DNA of 64,000 nucleotides from Emmonsiellopsis sp. PD_33 (GCA_032988165.1 JANTQF010000082.1:61998-125997); one strand, 5' to 3'. Shown: positions 1 to 12,991, counted from the first letter of the stretch. Notes: generated by a model not told the origin, from the sequence alone. Translations and numbers: made by a program.

Positions 1-3000
1 ACGAGTTCCGGGGACATGTACATTGGAGTGCCTGTGACAGATTTCTGGTTCTTCTTTTGTCCGTGTGCATCCCTTGCATCCCTTCCTCCAGTGCCGGATG
101 ATGAGTAATGATCCATAGCAGCCAAAGTTTTGCCCTGGCGAGCGATGACCATCGCTGCGCCGAAATCGACGTATTTAATGACTCCGTTGTGATCGAGGAG
201 GATATTTGCGGGTTTTATATCACGGTGGACAATGCCTGCTTGATGCAGGTAGGCCAATCCCTCAAGCATCTGAAGGGTGTACACCATGATAACCATCTCG
301 TCCTCAATCCGGCCATGTTCCAAGAGCGCTGCAAGAGACCCACCAGAGCAATATTCCATGAAAATATAAACCTTGTCCCGGTGTACTTCGATACCATAGT
401 ATGATATAACATTAGGATGGTCAAGGACTTCAAGAACACCCATTTCGTCTCGGATTTGTTGAGCAGCACCAGGAATGACGGATGGCTCCTGTAAACGAAT
501 TTCTTTAACAGCCATAAGATAACTGGTATCGAGGTCAATGGCAGCATAGACGGAACCAGACGTGCCTCCACCAATGAACTGGCCTTGCTGCCACCGCAGG
601 GTGACATTCGTCGCGGACGAAGACAGCACATGAACCGAACGATCAGCCTCGTTGACACCTTCTAGAACTTTACCAAGAGCTTGTCGCTTGGCATCTTCTT
701 CGATTCTAGCAAAGTCGATCCCGGCAAAGAGTTCCTGCCGTTGATCTTGAACCTCTTGAGCTGCTTGAGCATCGTCCATGATTCGGGTCACGTCGACCTT
801 TCCGCCAGTGGGGTCTGTGTGCTGCTTCTCAGCTCGTGCGGCCAGGGTGGATCTTGCTCCCATAATATCAAAATGTGAAATCAGAAGTGACATGCAGCCA
901 GCAACCTTGACTCGCAACAGACAATACTCCTCCTCGCTGATTGCGAGAACACCCTGTCCATGGGTTACGATCATGGCAAACTCGAGAGCTAACACGGCCC
1001 ATTTGAATGTTTTGCGATCAGCAGCATCGCAGTCGTCGCAAATAAAAGATACCCAATCAAGCCCTAACTTGATAAGTTTGGTATGATTCATCGAGCGTCG
1101 ATTGGGGTCCATGTACATCAAAGACCGCTTGCCGAATTCTGTTGCGAATGCAAAACAAGATTGGATGAGTTCATGGTTAGCTCTGTTTTTGCTCTGGCGT
1201 CTAATGATTTCAACGCTGTCGATGATCCCGGTCGAGAGTTTATATGCAGTTTTCTTTATCTTGTTCAATTCGACGTTTACTCGACCCAGGTTGGCCCGCT
1301 GCTCAATAGTGATATCCAGCTGGAGTCCTGTGAAGCGGGTCAAAGCGAATCGGGCATTTTGAAGCCGCTGTTGGGATCCGTCAGCGACAAGACGTAATTT
1401 GCCGAACCGTACGTCGGTAGGATGCTCTAAAAGATCGACTTCCATCTTTTTACCGCCCCAAACAAGAGCTTTCTCCGGGCGAACGACAAGGATATACGGG
1501 TTAGATGGGTCTTCTAGAACATCCTCGCCACGGAAGGAAGTTCCTAAGATAGATTGGATATCCTTGGGCCTGCCGTAGAGGGAAGGCGATGCGATTAGGT
1601 AAACCCCTTTCTGGCCAACAGAGTCGTTAGAAGTTACAAGGAAATGGCCTGACGCGAGTAGAGCCTCCGACAATGTGTCGACCATATCTTCACGCAGGTT
1701 AAACTCGGTTGCGTTTTCGAAGCGCTGCCGTAGAATACGCGAGAAACGGAAGAGCTTCCGTTGCCGCACTCGTACCGAGTCAAAAATCTGTTTATAGCGT
1801 TTCTCCGTCTCCACAGCATCTTCATCTGGCCTACTATGTAGCTCTCGTTCGAAGTGAATCATCAATCGTTGTAAGGATTTCGCAGTTAACGTGCTAAGGA
1901 AGTGTTAATAATTGCCCACAAATCCTTCGTATATATGAAAAAGGGTAAATACCTAAATTGCTCTGCCACTTCAATATCGCCGTTCTCTAGCTGGCGGCCA
2001 ATCTCATTTGAAAACTCCCATTCTCCTTCTAGGATTTCTGCTTCCTTGAAAGTGTTCTTATTGGCGCTGAGCTTCCAGTTCAGCAATTTGAAGTAGTACT
2101 TCAGGCCATCAACAACAACATTGTCAAAGTTTTCGTCAACACAAGGTGGGAGGTCCCAACCAGGTTCTGGATCGGAGATTATTAGGTAGCGCTGTTTGAT
2201 ATCCACTGCAACTCCCAGCAGAATCTGGAATTGGGAGATCATTTGATCAACCAAGATTGGCGATTGCAAGGCGGGATCTTTCATTTTTCTAGCATATGAA
2301 AGCCGTAGACGAATTACTTCTTGAATGAGGCGGGACGGAAAGTTGATGAGCGTCAATAGTTCTTCGATATATGGTGGGAGATGCCGTTTTGCAAACGCTT
2401 CGGCATTCTCAATTAAAGTGTTTTTTGCCTTCTTAATCACTTCACCGATCCCATCTAGTATTGTTGGCCGTTTCCCCGTCTTATCGCGTTGAAGTGTTTT
2501 AAGCCCATCTTCCTTCATTATCCGATCGAGGAAAGAGCCTTCGTCCGATAGGTCAGTGGCATATGACGAGGTGGTCATGGGTTTACTGAAATCCAACTCG
2601 TCGTTTCCCACCCATCTTTGTAGAATGGCGAGCTCGGTGCTAATTCCAAACGTCGTATTATGCCACGCAATGACTGCATCGCAGCTTGCCTGGAACTCCT
2701 CCGACGCCGCGCGAGGATTTTCTGCTTCCAATTGTCGCCAACTCGAATATAGACTATGGCACTTTTCGATTTTTTCCACGACATCTTCGACTTGTTTCAA
2801 TGGGGGTTTCCCAACTTCCGTTTCGCCTTTAATTTCAAACGAGATGATGTCTTCGATGATCTGGCCGACACTGCTTCTCTGATACTCGATAAATTTCTTC
2901 TGTACGGCGATAGGTCGTCCGTATATCGCCGCCTTCGCACCCAGAAAAATTTCCAAATTCCAAACCTCCCGGCTTCCTCGTTCCGTTGTACCAATCAACC

Positions 3001-3772
3001 TTTGCTTCTCTTGCCTTATAACGTCGCCTTTTAACACCGACGCCAGCATTGAATACCACTCAAGTCTTTCCCTATTTTTTGGGTCCTGAAGCTCCTCCAG
3101 CGTAGGTAGGGCGTTATCATCTTCTAATATTAGGTGGGTATCTGGATCGTAGGGATCATTGTCGAACGGAGCTTCTGATGAAGGGGATTCTTCCCCCGGT
3201 TCAGAATCTATTCCAAGGCTCAGACCAGGGATCTGGCCATCAAAATTGAACCACTCATTGGGCCCCTGGCGCACTCGCTGGACATATGCTTTCTCCTGGG
3301 CACGGTATCGGGCATCGGGGTCTCGTCGCGGCACCCGCTTGGTAGCAGAAGGCACCTGCGAACTAGAGTGCATGGCGATAAACTGGGGAGGCTTCCGTTG
3401 AGGGGCGTAGGTGTTGGAAGGGGTTCTGGCCGGGCCAGAGGGCCGCTGTGGTCTGAGTTCGCGGTCGTTCAGAGTCGCCATATCTGCAGGAATGGGTTGG
3501 TCAAATCCGACCAAGGTAGTGCCGCCACCGCTACTACCGCGAGGACGAGTTGCGCTCGGAGACCATGATGCGTAGGAGGACTGGGCGGGAGGGCTGGGGA
3601 CGGCAGCAAAGCCAGGGTTGGGAGCACGCGGGGTTTCGGGGGCGGGAAGGCCGTTGGGCTGGGCGAGGCCGTTGGAGTAGTCGAGGTCTTGTGGGAGGAC
3701 GTAGGGGGGGTGGACGTGAAAATAATCAGTCGACGGCGTCCCATCCGGGCCGTCAGAATCGGGGCGGTCCAT
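1..3772 (-). CDS. sskB: SskB/Ssk2-type MAP kinase kinase kinase, C-terminal end cut by the window edge
   Basis: MAPKKK of the high-osmolarity (HOG) stress cascade, which in this family phosphorylates the MAPKK Pbs2/PbsB. CDS is complement(<1..1893,1953..3772); the 59-bp intron joins phase 2 to 1. About 1,237 residues are visible: a Pro/Ser-rich disordered N-terminus, a long helical regulatory region, then a kinase domain from about residue 1030. Visible kinase motifs are the glycine-rich loop GGGTSGSVYAAID, catalytic HRDIKPAN, DFGAA in place of the usual DFG context, and the activation-segment end TGTPMYMSPEL right at the window start. The rest of the C-lobe lies outside. The frame opens with GTG at 3787, but the first ATG (MDRPDSDG) is at 3772, so I start there. 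The identity rests on the kinase signature and overall architecture. Confidence 0.9.
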
Positions 3773-6582
3773 GGCGTTCTTATGCACAGCGGGCGATTCA
3801 CCTGGACGGTTGCTTGTCGGTGGTCTGGAGCTGTCCTGCCAGGTGCTAGTCGCGCGCTAGCCGGATCGGGCACGACAGCGGCTCCGCGGCGTGCTGTGGC
3901 GGTGCGGGCTGTCAATAGCGCCGCCGGCTGTGGCTTGACGGGAGATGACTCTGTCACGCTGGGACTCCACGCTGCAAGATATCCAGGTGCTTGCTCACTG
4001 GTCAGGGTACCAAGAGACAGGTGGCTCGGGCGCCGTCCTTTTTGTTCAGCAGCGTTGGTAACACGACCAACCGTGGTTGACTGTGGCAGACTTCGAGGAT
4101 TCTCAATGTCAGGCCAGGTCCACTCGCCCAAAGCTTGGACCCAGGCGCGAGATCACGTGGCGCTTGCCGGCCGTATTCGGCTTTTTGTGTGGCTGGTGCG
4201 GATCAACAAGCCCTAAAAGCCGCCGCTAAAAGGGGCAAGCATTGATCAGTCACATCTCTGCTGCCCCTGAAGTTGCCTGAACTTTGAAGGCTGAGGATCA
4301 GACACCTCGCCGAAGTGTGACAGCACCCGTGCGCGGATCAGGCTAGCGGTGACTATGGATCGCTGTCAACCATAAATGCGCAACTAACTTTAATTCATGA
4401 GAGATCATGTTCGAAGATGGTTCAGTTGAAATACCCTTGATTGAAGGTAGAGTATGGTAACTACATCGTGGCCGCCGTTACCTACAAGCTAACCTGCATG
4501 CAATTGAATGCAATGCTTTGCCCTGAAACGATCAGGATGCCGGCAAAAAAGATTTTCAAAGGAGTCAAAATCTTCCAGCTGTGATGCCAGAACCAATTCA
4601 ATTCTAGAACAGGCTTTTCTCATGCATCCATAACATGCACGTCAAATATCAAGCTACTAGGGAAGAATCAAGATATAGAAATTGGAATGATATTCTAGAG
4701 GAAGTTGGAGTCCGGATATTTACATTGGCAGCACGATGCAGTTGCATAAAACCGTCTTTCAACAACCCATAACTCACCGTCGATATTTGGACGTCGGTCC
4801 GCGTCGTTCGATTTTCTCCGTCATTTTCTTGACGAAACTTTCCTAACCTTACCCTATCAAATAACAGAGCCAGATCAAGAAGATAGGGTCCTTAGCCTTC
4901 ATAACTCTGCAATATGTGAAAATCTCTTGTACACTGATCGGGAACATCACCTCATAGTAGTTTCCATATCACACTGTACGATTGGGAAGAAGTGCTGAGG
5001 TGTGAAAATCTCATTGAGATTCAACTAGACCTGCAAAAGCCGTGGCTCAGGCATACGGCCCAAGGGAGCTCCCAGAGCCCCCCTTGTCGCAGATGTGAAT
5101 TATTATTGCAATTGGCATATAGACTGCTAAAATTCCATTCATCCAGCCCGCGACCCTATTTTTAGCGAGCGGGAAGCTCCCGTCGCGTTCGTTCCATCTG
5201 ATGTCGTGCGTTATTAGCTGTTGGTGCCGTCAAAAGTGGATGATGCGGCAAAACATCTAGGCAAAACACAAACCCACACTGAAGACTCAAGAGTAGTAGT
5301 ATCGCACCGGAAGTTCCATCGTATCGCTGCAGAGTCCTCTAACTTTAAATATCCATCGATATTGAAAACCACTGGCGCCCCGATCTAGTGAAGCAGCCGC
5401 AAACAATCGACGGCGTCAAGGGGTTATTGTTGATAGCAATCGGATTTCCCCAACGTGTGTGGGGGCCATGCAAGGACGTCAAAATCCCAAGCTGCTGATT
5501 GGTTGGAAAAACTCCCATATCTTTCCCCTATCAGCCGCTAGGCGATTTTCAGCATGTATGTCTTGGCATCCAAACACCTTATCGCGACCTCGTCTGATTA
5601 AGAAGAATCCCGCGTCGAATTGGACTATCTGGCTGTCTTGGAGGCCCATGGTTGTCGCGATCAGGATTTCTACCTTATGGTGGTGGTGGTAGTTGAGGGA
5701 AAGTGTAAAATGATGTAAAGGTACAAATCATTCTTCCTTCCTGGCGATGTTTTTATCTAGTAGTTACGCTTGATAGAACGGTCTATGCCCGAAAGAACCA
5801 ATATGCGGTTTCTAAGGGGTGTCTGAAAGGGCACTTAAAGTTATGCGCTCTTCTGGTGAGCTAAACACCCCATTGCCTATTTATTCCTTGCTGTACGAGG
5901 CATTTTTAAAATAAGAGAGGAAGAAGCAAAATGGCTGGCGAGAAAAAAGAACAAATACTAGGAACTGATAAGCAGCCTCACAACGAACCAGCCAGTCCTA
6001 ACCCCAAAATAGCGATCTTCCTTATCTCTGCCCAGTTGCTAGCTTTTCCTTCCGAGTGTTCGAAACTGTCTTTGGCCCAGACCAACGTCCCAGTGCTCCT
6101 CTTTCCCCATGTAGCGTCTGTCCATTCATTACAAATGGATAACAGCAAGGATGATACAGTAACTGGAGGGTTTTCAGCAGAAATTGAATTCGAGAAACCC
6201 TGTTGGAAGTTAACCGGTCCAAAATCTCCATCTAGGTTGATAAGATCGATTCCGCTTCTCGTCATTCTCGCGATGACAGGAGTCTAGTAGTAGGGAGTAT
6301 GAACCATGGACCCACATCACTACCGGGTATCGGTTTTCGGAGACCCCCATGTTCTATTATCGGGAGCGGGATGCGACGCTGAAATATGACATATATATCT
6401 CCTGGCAGGGAAGTGGTCCGTCCCTTCTGCCTTCTTTCGTTTTCCTTTTCCACCCCTCCCTCCAATTTTTAAGCCCTCTCGTGTCCCCACGGTCTATTTT
6501 CGACGCCTGGGTTTGGGAACTGATATTTACTCAGCTGGACAACAACAGTCACATTTGAAGATTGTGTCTGGCTTGAGGCGGG
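3773..6582. other. Divergent intergenic region between the MAPKKK and the ammonium transporter
   Basis: About 2.8 kb with no gene I can support. The first 450 bp next to the kinase start are GC-rich and open in several frames on both strands, which looks compositional. The remainder is AT-richer, with only short unsupported frames (for example near 5459-5692). The part nearest the transporter carries GATA motifs, listed separately. Confidence 0.6.
5967..6244. promoter_or_regulatory. Cluster of GATAAG motifs upstream of the ammonium transporter
   Basis: GATAAG occurs at 5967-5972 and 6239-6244, and its complement CTTATC at 6021-6026, within 620 bp upstream of the transporter ATG. GATA factors of the AreA/Nit2 type are known to activate ammonium permease genes through HGATAR sites. 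That these copies work is inference from sequence and position. Confidence 0.45.
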
Positions 6583-8408
6583 ATGGCGGCAATGGCCGAT
6601 TCACCGGATTTGGGCGCGTTGAACTACACCGTGCTCGTCCCTTACAATGGGACGGAGGCGACTGGTGGAGATTCGATGGCAATCGATCTCAATGTTTACT
6701 ATAATGTAAGCATCTCTGCAATTGCGCAATGGTGTCAAAAGAATGGTTCTTTTGCTGACATGATTGGGCTCAATATAGGCCGGTGATATTGCCTGGGTGG
6801 TCACATCTTCCGCCCTGGTATTGCTTATGATTCCCGGAGTCGGGTACGAACATTCAAGAATGAGACATGCATGCACCTGGCTCAAATCAACTAACGTCGT
6901 CGTAGTTTTTTCTACTCCGGTCTCGCGCGCAGAAAGTCTGCGCTCTCCCTGATATGGTTGTCCATCATGTCAGTTGGTGTCGTCTCGTTTCAATGGTTTT
7001 TTTGGGGATACTCCCTCGCTTTCTCCCACTCTGCTGGAAAATATATTGGTGATCTGTCGAATATCGGTTTCAGGGGTGTATTGGCGCAGCCATCAGTGGG
7101 AAGCACGAAGGTCCCAGATCTACTTTTCGCTATTTTCCAGGGAATGTTTGCTTGCATCACGTAGGTCTCCAGCCGTGCGAGTATTATGTTAGTCCTCGAT
7201 AATGAGCTAACATTTGTCGATATTCAAGTGTCGCACTGGCTGTTGGGGGTGTTGCAGAGCGCGGGCGCATGGCTCCCTGCATCGTCTTCATGTTCGTCTG
7301 GTCCACCGTCATCTATGATCCAATTGCTTGCTGGACATGGAACGCCTCCGGTTGGGTCTTCAATTTGGGTGGACTGGACTTCGCAGGAGGAACGCCAGTG
7401 CATATTGCGTCCGGTGCTGCGGCTTTGGCCTACTCTCTCATGCTGGGAAAACGTCGAGGACACGGTACCCACGAGCTTAACTATCGTCCACACAACGTTA
7501 CTCATGTCGTGATCGGAACTGTATTCCTGTGGGTTGGGTGGTTCGGATTCAATGCTGGTTCCGCCCTCAGTGCCAACCTTCGCGCAGTTATGGCTGCCGT
7601 TGTTACCAACCTCGCTGCCTCTGTAGGAGGCGTCACTTGGTGTCTCCTGGATTATCGTCTCGAGAGAAGGTTTTCCACCGTGGGCTTCTGCTCTGGTGTC
7701 ATCTCTGGCCTTGTCGCCATCACTCCGGCTTCTGGATTTGTCCCTCCGTGGGCTGCCGTCATCTTCGGTATCGTCGGAGCTGCTGCCTGCAATTACGCGA
7801 CGAAATTGAAATATTTGATGCGCGTTGATGATTCCCTGGATGTTTTTGCCGTCCACGGAATTGGAGGACTCGTGGGAAATCTTCTCACTGGAATATTCGC
7901 AGCGTGAGTAACATGGCTCCCCACACCACCCCTATAAAAAAGAAAATATCGCTAATGCCTTCTCAGGGATTACATTGCGAGACTTGACGGCTTCAGCGAC
8001 ATCCCCGGCGGATGGCTCAATCAGAACTACATCCAGCTCGCATATCAGCTTGCCGACTCCGTTACTGGTATGGCATACTCTTTTGCAGGAAGTTGCATCA
8101 TCCTTTTCATCATCAACCTGATCCCAGGCCTCCGTCTTCGATCCTGTGAGGACGATGAGATTATGGGTATTGACGACGCAGAAATTGGGGAATTTGCCGT
8201 ATGTTTTGCTTCCATCCCCCCCCTCCTTCCATGCCGCGTAACGGCGTGAGCAAAGAGATATCAATACTGACTCTTTTGCCCTGCATAGTACGACTATGTC
8301 GAAATCACTCGTGACGTTATCAACGGCCTTGACGGCGAGTTCGTCGAGCGCAAATCCGTCGCCTCGGGCCAGAACGCTGAGAAGGCGACTCCCAGAACCC
8401 CCACATGA
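6583..8408 (+). CDS. Ammonium transporter (Amt/Mep/Rh family)
   Basis: Plasma-membrane ammonium permease. CDS is join(6583..6705,6779..6843,6906..7160,7229..7903,7967..8198,8289..8408), 489 codons plus stop, with hydrophobic segments throughout, as expected for an 11-TM Amt protein. Family marks include FFYSGLARRKSALS, FQWFFWGYSLAFSHSAGK, the WFGFNAGSA segment and both pore histidines (GGTPVHIASG and DVFAVHGIGG). This twin-His layout is that of Mep2-type proteins; Mep1/Mep3 types carry Glu at the first site. The short cytosolic tail ends ATPRTPT. The third intron (7161..7228) must use a CAAG acceptor to keep the conserved VALAVGG segment. An alternative in-frame ATG lies at 6592. MeaA/MepA assignment cannot be settled from sequence alone. 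Confidence 0.93.
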
Positions 8409-9079
8409 TTCCCAAGGTTGAACATGCCTCATACGCCCACCGCAAGTTGAGCGATAAGAGTTGTGGAGGATCTCTTGAAGATGTGATGCTCCTCAGGCTC
8501 CCCTTCCCCTCCGTGCACTTGGCCATCAACCGGTGGCCTACATTCTCTTCGTGTAATTTTTCTCTGTAGTCCATCTGTTAACCAGTTAGCATGTAAATGT
8601 GATACCCTCTTTCGAAGCCTAGATAATAATTTTAATAATCTTTCGTTGGCAAACTACTATTCAAGTTCTTACTAATCCTTTCAAATTTATATGCAAGGTT
8701 TGAGACACGTTATCACAGGCCGTCCTTATGGACCAGAGCTGTCATCTCCCGTAGAATTTGGCGCTGCGTGTTGATCGTGAGGACACCCACTGCCGTGTAT
8801 GTATGAGTCCTAGTTGTAGACGGGACAACAGTAAACTTGATGAAATATCTCCAAGTTGCCATTGCTTGTCGACTTCAGGATAGTATGATACTAGTTATGG
8901 CTACACTAGTCCCAATATGGACGAGCCAAGGCCTGGCCCATCAGAGCCGCATCCCAGGTCGACGTCCGTCCAACATTCATTCAAGTTCCATTGTTCAAGC
9001 ACTTCAATCTCGCAATCTGTGAACAGGCTCCAATTCACTTGCCTGGAAAATCACATAACACATAGGTACTCTTGCCACA
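8409..9079. other. Intergenic: transporter 3' end and zinc-finger gene 5' region
   Basis: Two genes in the same orientation are separated by 671 bp. AT-rich stretches around 8620-8690 fit a 3'UTR and poly(A) region. I see no further gene or clear motif. Confidence 0.5.
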
Positions 9080-10127
9080 ATGGCTGATTCCCCCGGCTCT
9101 CCACTCTCCTCCCTTCCTTCCGAGGACTTTACGGAGGACGTCAAGTTTGAAGACCAGCCTCACTCCCCTGCTTCAACGCCCCAAATGCCTCCCTCGAAAC
9201 GTCGTAGGACCGGCCTCGCCTCTTGGGATCGCCATACTCCCATATCGTCCATCCATGAGGACATGCCTCCCGCGTCCCCTTCTGCATCTATCTCCTCCGA
9301 CACATCCGGCGAGCTGCCTCCCTCCCTCCTCTCTTACATAGGCGGTGTTGAGGACGACTATAGCGGACAGGGCCGAGATCAGGTAACCGTTTGCCAATGG
9401 GAAGGATGCGATGCAAATGATCTGGGCCATATGGACGCGCTTGTCAAACATATACATCGTGACCATATCGGGTTTAGACAAAAGAAATATCTATGTGAAT
9501 GGAGTGATTGCACGCGGAAAGGCCAGACACACGCAAGTGGATATGCGCTGCGAGCGCATATGAGAAGCCATACCAAAGAGAAACCTTTCTTTTGTACTTT
9601 GCCAGGTAAGCTCTTTAAATGCCTGCGAAGCACTATATAGATGAGAAACCTGAGGCACTAACTCCATGCGAACTCTAGAATGCGATCGCAGCTTCACCCG
9701 TTCCGACGCACTCACGAAACACATACGAACCGTTCATGAGGAAGCCCTACGAATTTCAGACCACACTGCTAAAGGAGCTAGCACCGCCCCTGGTGCCGCG
9801 AAGCCACCTCGAATCAAACTAAAGTTATCGCAACCGACGAAGGAAGGAAGTAATGATGGAGACAAGAGCGATATAGCCAAAGATTCAGACCCGTCATCAG
9901 TCCCATATTTGGGCCCTGAGTTAGGCTTTGACGAACATGAGCTCTCCATGGCCCCTGACCAATTATGCCGTCTTCTACGTCGACAGATCCATTGGGCGGA
10001 GCAGGAATCCGCCCAGCTCAGGGAGGACTGGGAGGCCATCGAACCTATGAGAAGAGAGGCATGGAGAGACAAAGAGCTCATTTTCGACGATGTCATTGCA
10101 GCGGAACTCCGTCTTTCAAATCCATGA
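9080..10127 (+). CDS. C2H2 zinc-finger protein, three GLI-like fingers
   Basis: Predicted nuclear DNA-binding or chromatin protein of 324 aa. CDS is join(9080..9605,9679..10127); the 73-bp intron splits the third finger. The order is a Ser/Pro/acidic N-terminus with a basic KRRR patch near residue 40, then finger 1 (CQWEGC...HMDALVKHIHRDH), finger 2 (CEWSDC...YALRAHMRSH), linker TKEKPF and finger 3 (CTLPECDRSFTRSDALTKH). A charged, probably helical C-terminus follows (around LCRLLRRQIHWAEQES). The long C-x4-C fingers resemble GLI/ZIC or Zap1-type fingers. The target is unknown; an INO80-associated protein such as Iec1 is a possibility I could not confirm. Confidence 0.85.
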
Positions 10128-11001
10128 TGTCGGTGGAAGACTCGGTGGTATTTGGTCCGGACTTATCTTCACTTATATTTTGGTTTCGTCTTCCCTCATC
10201 TCGGTGCGCCTTTCATCAAACTGTTGCATAAGACTCCTTCGTCAACAGAAGGTAGAGATTTGTTCTCTTTCATCCCTACAAGAAAACAACAGGAGCTGCG
10301 ATATATTCTTTCCAGTCGGACCATTCTTCTTTTTCTTTTCTTTTCCCTCGGTGTATTTTAAAGGCAGGGAGTATATCATACCCATCTATTTTATGTCCGT
10401 TTCCAGGAATTTTCGACTCAGTCCTCCTTTTCTACTTTGCCGATTCATCGCTCTTGGGGAGGGGATGGGCGTGGCGGGAAGGCATCACCTTGGAGCCTCT
10501 GGTAAGTAAGCCTAGGATGCTAGGGGTCAGCCCAGGTAAGACAACAGACAGAGGGTTCTCCGGAAGAAGACTAGGATAATTTTTTTTAAAACAAATGTAA
10601 ACTAACTCCACTAGACACGAGTGTAGCTATCTCCTCATCCTCCGGTCACTTGCAAACAGTTGCCGTCCTTGCCTGCCCAAGTTTGGCCAATTGATGGCGG
10701 CCTAGTGGGGAAGTATTCAACCAACAGAAAGTCCGGCAGAAAAAAGGGGCGGACGAGGAGATAATTCTGTATAATATACGTCAACGAAATCGCGCTAAAA
10801 AGGGCAAAGTAGAAGGATGAGGGGGGAGGCAAGAAATATAAGATGAGCAACAAGAATAATAATCTTCGTGATGATTCATCAGGAGATTCATCCAGCTTCA
10901 CGCATTTCGGGTCAAAATACCCAAAGTGACGGTTGATCGCGCCAATCCAGTATCCGTCACTAGCTTCCTAGACGCCGCAATCAAGTTAGTATTCATCACC
11001 C
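10128..11001. other. Convergent intergenic region
   Basis: 874 bp between the zinc-finger gene (+) and the ankyrin gene (-). It holds T-rich and A-rich tracts typical of 3' ends (10320-10360, 10580-10600, 10790-10860). I see no gene. Confidence 0.5.
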
Positions 11002-12339
11002 TCAGATATTGCAAGAACACAAAGAAAGCACCATAGCAGAAGTACTGACGATATTAGTAATTTTTACTCCAGGCTCAAACGCAAGCTGGGCCTCGTTTGA
11101 TGACTTCTGGCTCGTGACGGTGGTTGCGGACGGCATCTTGCGCTGCCTTGCCAGTATTCGGCATATCCCTTGGTGTCCCCAATAAAGGGCTACAGCAAGC
11201 GGCGATACTCCGTTCTTGGTTCTTAGGGAGCTGTCAGCACCAGCGTCGACGAGCAATCTAACCATTTCGATGGATCCATGTCGTGCAGCCATATGCAGCG
11301 GGTTCACCCCATCGTAACATTGTCCGTTGACATCCGCCTTCGCCTTGATGAGCTCCCGTGCGATCTGGTTATAATTATATATACTTGGCCGCGGCCACGG
11401 TGGCCTTTTCCGCCCTCCCTGCTTGTGTTCTTCTTCGCGTGCTTTTTTTCGATCAAGTGTCCGATACTGTTCGCCATCGATGTCTTCCCGGAATACAAGT
11501 AGTGATTTACCTAACCCAGCCGCCAAGTGCAGCGGCGCACCACCATAGCACATGACCTTAGAAATATCGTTGTCGAAATGAGGCAGAAGAAATTTCACGA
11601 CGTCCAGCCCGCCTCCGAACACCGCTCTTTCGAGAATAAGTTCCTTCCCTAGGAACGTCGAATAATCATATCCCACACACCAACCCGGTTCTCTTCTCTG
11701 GTGGAAAACATCCGCACATTGTTCGATGAAGAGTTTCACGACGTCTGTGCGACCATACAGTGCCGCCATGGCGGCTGGCTCCCAAAGCTGCTCGCACCAT
11801 AATCTCATATCATTTCTTAAAAGCAGACGCATCAACCCAGCATGCCCTGTCCTAGCTGCGGCCCGGAACAGTATGCTATTGTAGGGCTCTTCTGCTGTAC
11901 TCCACATACTGCTATGGTTGAGATGGTTGCCGCTCATTAGGATATCAACGATTTCGCCGTACCTCAACTTGGCGTCTCTAAACAATTCCATGTATTGCGG
12001 ATAATATTGTGTAGGGTCACCACTGGCCTTCATTAGGAATAGAGCTGTCTTTCTATGCCGGGAGCGAATGGCGACATGCAAAGGAGTTTCTCCACATCCG
12101 TTGCATGGGGAGAAATCTGTGATCCGCTTGACGACGTCATCCATCCACCCTTCTCTATCCAATTCTGCCATAGCATGCAGGATTGTATTGCCATCGGAGT
12201 CACGTAGGGTGTTGAGCTTCCTAGTGGAAACAAGTCTGGTGCTGTTACCGCTTTGGAAGAATTCAACGATGTCTTTCGGTTTCATCTGGTCAATAATCGC
12301 ACGGAATACTTCGTGTGTAGGGAAAGGCAGCGGTTCCAT
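11002..12339 (-). CDS. Ankyrin-repeat protein of unknown role
   Basis: A single-exon 445-aa protein with ATG at 12339. Ankyrin units are scattered through it: NTILHAMAELDREG, GETPLHVAIRSRHRKTALFL, SILFRAAARTGHAGLMRLLL, AAMAALYGRTDVVKLFIEQ, GAPLHLAAGLGKSLLV, VNPLHMAARHGSIEMVRLL and VSPLAVALYWGHQGICRIL. The N-terminus (EVFRAIIDQMKPKDIVEFF) is short and only vaguely F-box-like. A Lys/Arg-rich insert (around REEEHKQGGRKR) separates the last repeats. No catalytic domain, signal peptide or membrane segment is seen, so it is probably a soluble scaffold. The specific function is not recognisable. Confidence 0.8.
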   Translation of the reverse strand: MEPLPFPTHEVFRAIIDQMKPKDIVEFFQSGNSTRLVSTRKLNTLRDSDGNTILHAMAELDREGWMDDVVKRITDFSPCNGCGETPLHVAIRSRHRKTALFLMKASGDPTQYYPQYMELFRDAKLRYGEIVDILMSGNHLNHSSMWSTAEEPYNSILFRAAARTGHAGLMRLLLRNDMRLWCEQLWEPAAMAALYGRTDVVKLFIEQCADVFHQRREPGWCVGYDYSTFLGKELILERAVFGGGLDVVKFLLPHFDNDISKVMCYGGAPLHLAAGLGKSLLVFREDIDGEQYRTLDRKKAREEEHKQGGRKRPPWPRPSIYNYNQIARELIKAKADVNGQCYDGVNPLHMAARHGSIEMVRLLVDAGADSSLRTKNGVSPLAVALYWGHQGICRILARQRKMPSATTVTSQKSSNEAQLAFEPGVKITNIVSTSAMVLSLCSCNI

Positions 12340-12991
12340 TTTGAGTTATTATCGAAGAGGCTCGGTATCTGAAGTCTGGGAGGAAGAGAGAGGAAGAGCT
12401 GGAAATAACTGGGCAAGTCAAGGATAGAATAGTGGTAAATATTTTTCCCATTGCGTACCAAGGCATGATGAAGGATTTGATATTAAATACTAATCCATTC
12501 CGTTCAGGTGTCTGCCGCTCAAACAGGAGAATGATGGAAACAACCGATAAAGCAAACAAGGAGAACGGCATACACCTTTTTGTCAAACTCGGAGCCTGCC
12601 GCTGAAAGTCCAAGGAGTCAAATATCCTGTTTGGAACAAAGAAGCGTGGTCAAAGAAAAAACGGAAGAAACCTCATGAGAAACCCGTGTTTTAGGATATA
12701 CTCGTCTGATAAAGGAACGTCTCCGTGTTGGAGTTGTCCAGTATGTGAAAGCCCGAGAGAGGAGTGTGTATCATGGGCCTTGGGCAGTGCCATGATAGAT
12801 TGTTCACAGGAATAATCCATGTCCAGAGGAATGACGGAGAACTCTTCAAATACTTTGTGGCTTGATGTGAAAGGATAAATGGATGTATATGCATTCCCTA
12901 TGTATGTGCAAGCCTGGGGCATATTCTTCACTTTGTCCTTTTTCCCTCATGACAAATTCCAAGGGGGACAACACTATCATCACTCCACTCT
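12340..12991. other. Intergenic: ankyrin gene 5' region and acetylesterase 3' end
   Basis: 652 bp. Several short frames are open on the minus strand (12650-12931, for example), but none has coding character. Most likely promoter plus 3'UTR. Confidence 0.45.

Noticed and set aside
3469..4131. A 220-codon minus-strand frame overlapping the MAPKKK start
   Set aside because: It begins with TTG, is out of frame with the conserved kinase protein, and its Pro/Ala/Thr/Arg content matches the local GC bias.
7224..7856. A 210-codon frame antisense to the ammonium transporter
   Set aside because: It mirrors the well-conserved transporter exon 4 and has no domain of its own.
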